DNA of 25,054 nucleotides from Reticulitermes lucifugus (Eukaryota > Arthropoda > Insecta > Blattodea > Rhinotermitidae): positions 9,230-34,283 of the forward strand of contig JAKCWW010005969.1 of assembly GCA_026260175.1 (NCBI GenBank), read 5' to 3'. The notes beneath the pieces are model-generated. The model worked only from the letters and a program-made list of their open reading frames with translations, was not told the origin of the DNA and made no database searches. Position numbers and translations under genes: made by a program. Shown here piece by piece: positions 20,301 to 25,054 of this stretch (positions are counted from its first letter, which is position 1; each line of letters starts with the position of its first letter).

Positions 20301-21622
20301 TCACCTTTCACACATGTACTATCCTTTAGCTCTGACTTATTATTTTTCTTTGTTTTATTACTGATACACAAATCCTGATTTGAAGGTTTTAATGGAAGCG
20401 GCTGTAATGACATTATCAAACGTGCCTTTACACCAAGTGTTCTTAGGATGCAAATAAACATCAGCACCAAATCACGTGCAGAATGAGCAGTCCGAAATTG
20501 GAATGATTGCTGTAATGATTCACACACTGGCAACAAAGGCCCACTTTCTGTTGATTCTGTGATGGTCACTGTTTTCTTAAACCATGTCACAATTTGCTCG
20601 AGATAATTCAGGTTTGTGTGTTTTGATGGGTAGCAATGTTTTGATGGAATTAAGGAGAGGCACTGGGCCATCAGAATTTCAGAACTGAGGACTGAATTTA
20701 TATACTGACCATGAGCAATCCAACAAAGAAGGTGCACTTTGTGAATTAAAACTTGAAGTTCACGTCTCACCCTATTAAGTCGACGCCTTAAGTGGGCTTC
20801 CATATCGAACCCTTTTTTCTTACGCTTCCTGTATAAATCTGGCATTTCTAGTGTCACTTCAATGCCTTCTTTAGGAATAATGTGTTCTGTAGGTGTAACA
20901 CCTAATCCTTCAACATTTTCCCACTCTGACAAATCATTCTCTGAATCTGATGTTAAATCATGTTTTCTGTCTGAAACTGATGTACGTACTTTTGATATGG
21001 TTCTTGAACCTTCTCCCAAGGCCAGTAACTCTGATACATTCATCTTATTTACATCTGGAGCTACCAAAACCTTCATTCCATCTCTTTCCATGTTTACACT
21101 TCCTGTTGAAGCTTCTGCAATATTCATCTTTGATTTAATTCTGGACTTACTACTCTTTAATGCTTTCTTTCTTTCCCCACCAGTTTTAGCAGACTCTGTG
21201 GCATTTTCTTTACGCTTACTAGGTGGAGAGTAGGTTGATTTATCTTCTGAATCACCTTCAAAATCACAATCCTCAGAATCACTCAAACATGTGACACCAG
21301 TCAAAATATTATTCTCTATAGCAGTAAAATCTGAAAATTCTATTTCTTTCTTTTCTGGAAACTTATCCAAATCAAAAGATGACAAAGAAGGGGCCCGCAC
21401 GAATTCATCAGAACTACTGTCTGATGATTCAACTTTTGGTTGCACCTTATTCTGAGAGGCATTGTGTTTTGAATTATCTGCTGATTTTAAATCATCCGTT
21501 TCTGTCCTTACACCCAACTTTCGTCTCTTCCCTTTCAACGAAGTCGATGCTATATTATCACCATGTTTCACTTCACCTTTGGGTGAAGACGAACACCTCT
21601 TCGTGGATCTTCGTAACATCAT
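11043..21622 (-). CDS. XPC: XPC/Rad4 DNA-damage recognition protein, whole gene (six coding exons)
   Basis: The coding sequence is the join of 21622-19448, 18217-17976, 17007-16782, 15313-15145, 13539-13385 and 11315-11043, all on the minus strand. It totals 3240 nt, or 1079 residues plus a TAG stop. All introns are GT-AG and the phases (0, 2, 0, 1, 0) close without a break. The product is the XPC subunit that senses helix distortion and starts global-genome nucleotide excision repair in the nucleus, with Rad23 and centrin partners. Domain order is: acidic/basic disordered N-terminus; transglutaminase-like domain (about 265-415 and 691-805) split by a long charged insertion; BHD1, BHD2, BHD3 (about 807-1000); C-terminal helix. 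Human XPC is 940 residues and Drosophila Mus210 is longer, so this length is normal. An in-frame TGA at 21671-21673 lies 16 codons upstream of the ATG, supporting the start. A further 5' non-coding exon is possible. Confidence 0.93.
11316..11772 (-). other. XPC intron 5, 3' portion
   Basis: Between the Tigger end and the exon 6 acceptor. AT-rich, with no recognisable feature beyond the TTGCTAG splice acceptor at 11322-11316. Confidence 0.7.
11773..13060 (-). pseudogene. Tigger/pogo-type transposon relic in XPC intron 5, DDE core deleted
   Basis: The left end follows a TA (11771-11772) and reads CAGCAAACCCTTGCC, then AGGAGGTTATATTCTTGAAC and AAGGTAAGACCTCATGGG, the pattern of Tigger-type terminal repeats. 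Minus-strand translation, right to left, gives a helix-turn-helix remnant ([18 protein letters not shown] near 13050-12995), a CENP-B-type domain ([20 protein letters not shown] near 12885-12825), and then [20 protein letters not shown] (equivalent to NTTSLLQPLDQGVIATFKAYY). It continues with [17 protein letters not shown] and LNGCWKNL, then an acidic C-terminal region and [20 protein letters not shown]. Between the CENP-B part and the GLI motif most of the catalytic DDE region is missing. The right terminal repeat was not found. Confidence 0.68.
13385..13539 (-). CDS. XPC: XPC coding exon 5 (BHD3, lesion-sensing hairpin)
   Basis: Residues 938-989. The acceptor TTGTTGCAG is followed by TT, which completes Leu938, then [14 protein letters not shown], matching human LPNLHRVARKLDIDC. 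VIGFDFH contains the two aromatic residues Phe959 and Phe961, equivalent to human Phe797 and Phe799, which interact with the flipped-out bases opposite a lesion. [20 protein letters not shown] closes the domain. The donor is GTAAGA after AWNQ. All residues I would look for in a functional BHD3 are present. Confidence 0.93.
13540..14324 (-). other. XPC intron 4, part next to exon 5
   Basis: No gene or nameable repeat. The part from about 14050 may be the decayed upstream portion of the mariner relic that becomes readable at 14325, but I could not align it. Confidence 0.5.
14325..14620 (+). pseudogene. Mariner-type transposase C-terminal relic in XPC intron 4
   Basis: The + strand reads [20 protein letters not shown] (14327 onward), then after frame changes DVRQAVTS, then [19 protein letters not shown] with VW and a terminal [16 protein letters not shown]. 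This is the C-terminal quarter of a SETMAR-like mariner transposase (typical form [18 protein letters not shown], then GIQALVPRWDKCLNVNGDYV). Frameshifts and a stop show it is inactive. It runs antisense to XPC. Confidence 0.72.
14621..15144 (-). other. XPC intron 4, part next to exon 4
   Basis: Contains an AT simple-repeat patch (TGTATGTATGTATATAAATA, 14730-14749). A faint TSAERLF-like string near 14970 faintly recalls the C-terminal dimerisation region of hAT transposases, but it is too short to call. Confidence 0.45.
15145..15313 (-). CDS. XPC: XPC coding exon 4 (BHD2)
   Basis: Residues 882-937 plus one base of codon 938. The exon begins after a TTTGCAG acceptor with [18 protein letters not shown], then [20 protein letters not shown], corresponding to human LFGYWQTEEYQPP and KVPRNEFGNV. 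It ends GTVHLQ plus C before a consensus GTAAGT donor (15144-15139). The PRNE-GN core is one of the best conserved stretches of the Rad4 family. The start of the exon (MTGQFVKD) is the least conserved part, but the acceptor and phase fit. Confidence 0.92.
15690..16085 (-). mobile_element. Non-LTR retrotransposon 3' region (copy 2) in XPC intron 3
   Basis: This copy aligns with 10215-10390: AAGATTCATTTTCAAT, CACCTAGGTC, and GATCTCTTCCCT match AAGATTCATTTCAATG, CACCTAGGTC and GTCTCTTTCCT. It extends further into the ORF than copy 1. The minus strand gives [11 protein letters not shown], then (R)EEVTGGW-like and LYS-like blocks in shifting frames, corresponding to the usual sequence upstream of RRMRWAGH. 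It is more decayed than copy 1, with many stops, and its extreme 3' end is not recognisable. Confidence 0.55.
16086..16781 (-). other. XPC intron 3, part next to exon 3
   Basis: No gene. Short inverted similarity between ACAGTAGTGACCAC (16325-16338) and GTGGTCACTGTC (16391-16402) could form a small cruciform; CA/CT-rich sequence follows to 16640. Confidence 0.45.
16782..17007 (-). CDS. XPC: XPC coding exon 3 (BHD1 and start of BHD2)
   Basis: Residues 806-881. The acceptor ends ATTACCAG; the exon starts with G, completing the Glu codon, then [21 protein letters not shown], the hallmark opening of BHD1. [17 protein letters not shown] follows; Trp856 aligns with human Trp690, a residue mutated in an XP-C patient. 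[19 protein letters not shown] begins BHD2. The donor is GTAATG at 16781-16776, a less common but acceptable form. BHD1 together with the TGD grips undamaged duplex next to the lesion. Confidence 0.92.
17008..17529 (-). other. XPC intron 2, part next to exon 3
   Basis: AT-rich sequence with no recognised element. The open frame at 17256-17486 (+) has no protein features. Confidence 0.55.
17530..17812 (-). mobile_element. tRNA-derived SINE in XPC intron 2
   Basis: On the minus strand the element starts with a tRNA-like head. A box A (TAGTGTAGTCATTA, 17797-17784) is followed at about 30 nt by a box B (GGGGATTGAATCCC, 17755-17742) that fits the GGTTCRANNCC pattern. A GC-rich body follows, with a shared segment (17550-17696) present again at 92-237. 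No poly-A tail is clear; the downstream side reads AAGTAAAGTAAAG on the + strand, a possible simple-repeat tail at the 3' end (17520-17532). Its GC content stands out against the AT-rich intron, suggesting a relatively recent insertion. Confidence 0.66.
17976..18217 (-). CDS. XPC: XPC coding exon 2 (end of transglutaminase-like domain)
   Basis: Residues 726-805 plus two bases of codon 806. The acceptor CTGACAG is followed by [16 protein letters not shown], then DVTCRYC and [15 protein letters not shown], matching human TRKCRVDAEWWAETL. The exon ends [10 protein letters not shown] plus GA before GTGAGC; the split codon is completed as Glu in exon 3. This part closes the transglutaminase-like fold, which in XPC serves as a structural, DNA-binding module without the protease-like catalytic function. 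The same stretch also opens shadow frames on the + strand, which I disregard. Confidence 0.92.
18218..18879 (-). other. XPC intron 1, part next to exon 2
   Basis: Contains a 79-codon open frame (18442-18681, +) with no domain, no splice context and no codon pattern that I trust. Nothing else identified. Confidence 0.5.
18880..19050. repeat. SINE-like dispersed repeat fragment in XPC intron 1
   Basis: The + strand segment GAGGATTTTCAGGTACTCTCC, then GGGATAATACCTTAAAACAG and CTTCCTTCCACATTACTTCC (about 18955-19037), follows the layout of a repeat body common in insects (GGGTACTCCGG, then GCTGGTACCTTAA, then a CTTCCTTCC block). No tRNA-like head is visible and there is no second copy here, so this is a tentative call. 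Confidence 0.35.
19448..21622 (-). CDS. XPC: XPC coding exon 1 (disordered N-terminus, TGD part 1, charged insertion, TGD start of part 2)
   Basis: This large exon encodes residues 1-725. The ATG has A at -3 and a second ATG follows directly ([10 protein letters not shown]). Residues 1-230 are Ser/Lys/Asp/Glu-rich with several basic stretches that could serve nuclear import. [10 protein letters not shown] motif near 232-240 matches the acidic 'DWEEVEEL' segment of human XPC, known to bind TFIIH. Residues about 265-415 form the first part of the transglutaminase-like domain ([13 protein letters not shown], then [20 protein letters not shown]). Residues about 416-690 are a long Lys/Asp/Ser insertion with runs such as DEDSDSDAD and [11 protein letters not shown]. 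The domain resumes at [20 protein letters not shown]. The exon ends in QLH before a GTAAGC donor (19447-19442). The open frame runs a few codons further to 19424, but those codons are intron. Confidence 0.93.
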
Positions 21623-23075
21623 TTTTAATAAAAGAACGATGTACTCTTTACTGGCAAAAGTGCAAAATATTCACATCGGATCCAAGTCTGCACAATGGTA
21701 AATGTTGACTCATTAAACTACAAGCTGACTAGTAGTCAATTACTTGCACGATATCCTGAATCGTTCGTTAGAAACTGGGTGGGAGAGTGGGCATTAGATT
21801 TTCTACCTTGTACAGGACATCACATAGGTTAACTTTGTTTAACACAAATTCTTCCAAATAAGCGAAGTAACGCCATAATCAAATAAGTACAACCTTTCAC
21901 TTGCACAGAATTAACATCGGCTCTCGCCGATATATCAATCGCAATCCAACATAATGAACTTCAAACTAATAAGTACTAACCAAAACAACATTAATATGGA
22001 AATGTTTACATACTGACATTACAATGATCATACAGACTTATAAGGTTAAAAACAATATTTATGACATAACCTCACCACCACACGGCATTGCGTCAGTAGT
22101 AACAATGGGCACACTACATTCATTGTGCAATCAACCTACATGACCAACATCATACATATAAATTTACCTACAGCTACTACCAACTGCTGGGTCGTTTTGT
22201 TTCCCGTCCATAGATGGGAGGAAAATCCAATGAAGCATTCCTGCCATCTACGCGACAGGTATGGGAATAATTCCCTGTAAGGCAAAAAAAAGAAAAAAAA
22301 GTATAATACCACGGTAAACAACGCACATTTATGTTTTGACCGAAAGTTACCGCCAGACACATGCTCGTAGATTGGTTCATCATGTGTGCACACCCGCGGT
22401 GTTTACGGTCGGGTGATAGCTGAATGGAATGAAGTGTTAAAGCATTTGATATCTTGCGTCTCGTCACTGAAAGGGAAGGGGACAAAAGAGAGATGAAATG
22501 CCAGGGTTTTATACATCAACGTCATTACTGCTTTTCTAAAGACTATTCTTCCGTCGTACTTTCTAGTCCTAAACGCACATACATTTGCAATGATAAACTT
22601 TTCGGTAACAGAATGACCGTTTTATTTGTGAAGTCAACATGTAAGACAAGCGCATACGAAATGTGGTCATAAGGCAAGTAATGTACACCTGCAGCAGGCG
22701 TTGTGTGAGGTACATTTTGTTTTGTGATCGACAACCCATCTATGTGGTGAAATATGAGATGCACTGGCGTTAAGACGTAACGGTGTCATGGCGTACGAAA
22801 GACTGCGCGTCGTAATGAAAATTGGCCAACAACTTTTGCAGCTGTTCCAGCACGGAAACAAAATAACTGAACTTATTCTGCAAATAATTTAGATATTTTC
22901 ACTGACAGTTAGGCTAGTGAGAGTGTTCACCTTCACAGCCATTAAGTATACTTGAATTTTATCGTTTCTGCTGTATACAGAGACACTGTTTACAGTCAGT
23001 TCCGGAAAGTTGTATTGTGGTCCTAGTGCTGTCGATGTCTGGAAGTGACTGAAGGATAATCTTCGCTTTGGAAAC
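21623..23075. promoter_or_regulatory. XPC 5' flank and presumed promoter region
   Basis: The region upstream of the XPC ATG holds no supported protein gene. It is somewhat richer in CpG than the intergenic DNA (for example CTCTCGCCGATATATC near 21921, ACACCCGCGGTGTTTACGG near 22390), as expected near a housekeeping promoter. I cannot place a TATA box or initiator. A + strand transcript leader for the candidate exon at 23076 may also lie here, which would make the promoter bidirectional. Confidence 0.35.
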
Positions 23076-23102
23076 ATGGGAAGCTTCCCGGGACAAAATC
23101 AG
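23076..23102 (+). CDS. Candidate 9-codon first coding exon of an unidentified divergent gene
   Basis: The ATG has a strong start context (GAAACATGG: A at -3, G at +4). It encodes MGSFPGQNQ and runs straight into CAG followed by GTTAGT, a plausible splice donor. It sits 1.45 kb upstream of the XPC ATG on the opposite strand. The next exon would be at or beyond the window edge, and I do not recognise the nine residues. A chance match is quite possible; only transcript data could settle it. Confidence 0.2.
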
Positions 23103-24061
23103 GTTAGTGCAGTAGCATGGAACATGTCCTATTTGAGAAGCTATCTCCTTACACAATAGAAAGCAAAGAATGGCAGCTTTATTATAAATTAACGCATTTT
23201 TCTGACACATGCATGGAATGAGTTGATGCATTGTCTTTAATATAGAAATTCGCGGTTTTGCTCATCCCCGAATTCTCCTTTTAAAGCTATGACATTTCGA
23301 TTGTGCATCGTACTGGAACACTCATCGTCAGTCACTATTTTTCTTTCAGGAACGGTTCTTCTAATAATCTTCCTGAAGAGACGTCGAAATTTTTTTCCTC
23401 AGTTGTGTAGTTCAGTGGTGAAATAATTCGGTATTACTTTCGTTATTATGTTATTCAGATCGTGGGTCAATATCAAACTAACAGATTTCCTATTCATGTT
23501 TTCCCACATTTGCGCTATTTCTTGAAGTTGTTAGACGGCCGGATTTCTCTTTGTCTAACATTTTTCAAATTATCTTTAGCCGTGCTGATATTTCTACGCG
23601 AAATAAGGGGTTTTCTGACTTCGCGAACTGTAGTGCGTAAGGACAACAAAGGACAAATTGTTTACTGTATTATCAGCTTGTTTTTTCTGAGGGTAAAATC
23701 TGCCTGCTGTTGTTACTGGTTCATAGAAACATGTTCCTTCACTCGCTTCTAGTACTTAAACGTGAAAAAACATTAGTCGGATACGTTTTGTCCACATTCA
23801 GTGGCGGATTAAAAATCCCTGGTGATCCTCGTCACCACGAATTTTGAGACCCTTTGTCGTAGTTTGCAATACCATATAAGCTATAGTTTCACGCTGAAAA
23901 ATGAGTTTTTGTACAGTTTCAGTTACAAATATAGCTAAGTAATGTATTTTTTAAATACTCGAGAATAAAGTCTTACTTATTCACCTTGCAAGCCTTTTAT
24001 GCACAAATTCCCTTAACGGCAGATAAAAACATCAAATGATAATATTCTGGGTTATTACAGC
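23103..24061. other. Unassigned sequence
   Basis: No exon with recognisable protein features. A 96-codon open frame (23462-23752, +) has no domain. If the candidate exon at 23076 is real, this is its first intron. Confidence 0.5.
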
Positions 24062-24427
24062 ATGCAGAATCGTAAGTTGGTTCTTACGTTTCGGAGGAAC
24101 GTACTGCCTCCATCCTCATGGCGAATGAATTATGTTCAGATGAATGCTGAAGTGATTGGGAGGAAGAAATTAGTCGACTATGTGGACAGCTCTGATGTGC
24201 CACAATTTTTTCCACTTTCCGACATAATTTACCCATCGCCTGCTCCCAATCACATCGGCATCCACATGGAGCTATTAAGTCATCCTGAAGACAGCGGCTT
24301 TCTCCGAAAAGTAACACATTGTAATAACCCAGGAGTCTATTGTTTGAGCAATACTCACCGCGAAAACCTAAGAATTTATAAAATAGAATTCCATTTTTTG
24401 AATAAAACAAAATTCAATACATATTAG
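24062..24427 (+). repeat. Possible dispersed-repeat-derived open frame
   Basis: A 121-codon open frame begins QNRKLVLTFRRNVLPPSSW. The FRRNVLPPSSW phrase resembles one seen repeatedly in spurious insect gene models made from repeats. The opposite strand is also open for 108 codons across nearly the same bases. I see no domain. Not supported as a gene. Confidence 0.25.
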
Positions 24428-24532
24428 AGTCAATGCATTCAGACCGTCTTGACGCGTTCATGACAGGGCGAAATGTCTTTTCTGTTCTCCTAAGTGTCCA
24501 GACCGTCTCTGGAACCTCGGTTTTTGCTAGCT

Positions 24533-24745
24533 ACATTGCATTTTTATGGCATTCAAGGAAAGGTTCAAATTGGTTCAGATCCTATCTGAGAGTTTGGGGA
24601 GGGGGGGGGGAGGTTGAAATAAAATCTTCTCAAGAAACAGAAACATTTTTTTAACTAGAGAAAAATAAAACACGGAATTCTTCAGTGGCCAGTTCTGAGA
24701 CCCTTACTTTTCATAATATACATAAATGACTTAGTGTCATAATTT
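24533..24745 (+). pseudogene. Reverse-transcriptase fragment of a jockey/CR1-type LINE
   Basis: Three conserved blocks appear in order but in shifting frames: TLHFYGIQGK (24533-24562), SNWFRSYL with VEIKSSQETETFF (about 24565-24651), and GILQWPVLRPLLFIIYINDL (24674-24733). They correspond to the usual LEFYGIRG, WFKSYLxxRxQ-VEIKSS and GVPQGSVLGPLLFIIYINDL of the RT palm. Frameshifts, a stop at 24652 and a G tract at 24601-24610 in place of the NRKQR residues show it is dead. The ORF C-terminus and 3' end are absent. Confidence 0.7.
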
Positions 24746-24845
24746 CTAGTAAAAATATTTGTGATTTATTTTCAATGTTGAACACGTTTTTGTCTCTCGT
24801 GTGGGAAAATTTTAATGTCAATAAATAGACACTAAATCTAGATAA

Positions 24846-25054
24846 TAACTAACTCCATGCAGCAGAGTCCTTCTTGAGAAGCTAACAGGTCTTAAGCTAG
24901 TCAAGAAATTTTCCACATTTTATGGAACCGGACGTTCATTACCACATTCACAACAGCTGGCCACCTGTCTCTATCCTGAGGTAGATGAGTACAGTCCATG
25001 CCCCCCATCCCACTTCTTGAAGATCCATTTTAATATTATCCTCCTATCTACGCC
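24846..25054 (-). mobile_element. Non-LTR retrotransposon 3' end (copy 3), cut by the window edge
   Basis: This copy aligns with 10058-10260: GCAGAGTCCTTCTTGAGAAG and GCTAACAG, then CTAGTCAAGA, CGTTCATTACC, CACCTGTC and the ATCCATTTTAATATTATCCT block. The minus strand reads RRRDNIKMDLQEVGWG-like residues at the ORF end. It is in the same orientation as copies 1 and 2 and continues past the end of the window. Confidence 0.72.

Noticed and set aside
19971..21233. Several + strand open frames opposite XPC exon 1
   Set aside because: Their Ser/Phe/Leu-rich translations are the expected antisense shadows of Lys/Glu/Asp/Ser-rich coding sequence.
24084..24410. 108-codon minus-strand open frame overlapping the FRRNVLPPSSW frame
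   Set aside because: Both strands are open over the same bases without any domain; neither can be supported as a gene.
1..25054. Search for a CRISPR array, toxin-antitoxin, phage or other novel defence system
   Set aside because: The window is eukaryotic with spliced genes and transposon relics; no regularly spaced direct repeats or prokaryotic operon structure is present.

Overview
This is a eukaryotic nuclear window, almost certainly from an insect. The evidence is AT-rich spacer DNA, GT-AG introns of about 1 to 2 kb, an insect-type muscle LIM protein C-terminus, and a dense scatter of decayed transposon copies (mariner, Tigger/pogo, non-LTR retrotransposons, tRNA-derived SINEs, a MITE). 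The repeat style recalls large hemimetabolous genomes such as cockroaches or termites, but that placement is an impression and was not tested. I see no prokaryotic operon, CRISPR array, phage or defence system.

Two genes can be read with confidence, and they face each other (convergent). At the left edge on the + strand are the last two coding exons (714-819 and 1663-1833) of a muscle LIM protein of the Mlp84B/CRP type. Together they rebuild one complete LIM zinc-binding domain and the C-terminus. On the - strand, 21622 down to 11043, lies a complete six-exon gene for XPC/Rad4 (Drosophila mus210), the DNA-damage sensor of global-genome nucleotide excision repair. All five introns keep reading frame, giving a predicted 1079-residue protein with the split transglutaminase-like domain, BHD1-BHD3 and a C-terminal centrin-binding helix.

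The 9.2 kb between the two genes (1834-11042) has no protein gene I can support. It holds a broken mariner-type transposase (about 5480-6243), a MITE with about 30-bp terminal inverted repeats (8115-8417), a tRNA-type SINE (about 7755-8018), two weaker SINE-like heads, and the 3' end of a non-LTR retrotransposon (about 10058-10395). Each XPC intron also carries a transposon relic: SINE-like (intron 1), tRNA-SINE (intron 2), LINE 3' end (intron 3), mariner C-terminus (intron 4) and internally deleted Tigger/pogo (intron 5).

Upstream of XPC (21623-25054) I find no definite gene. There is one candidate tiny first coding exon on the + strand (23076-23102) with a good start context and a splice donor. 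Near the right edge are a frameshifted reverse-transcriptase fragment (+ strand) and a third copy of the same LINE 3' end (- strand).

Nothing here demonstrates a previously undescribed system. The interest lies in the XPC gene model, its long acidic/basic insertion, and the transposon relics.
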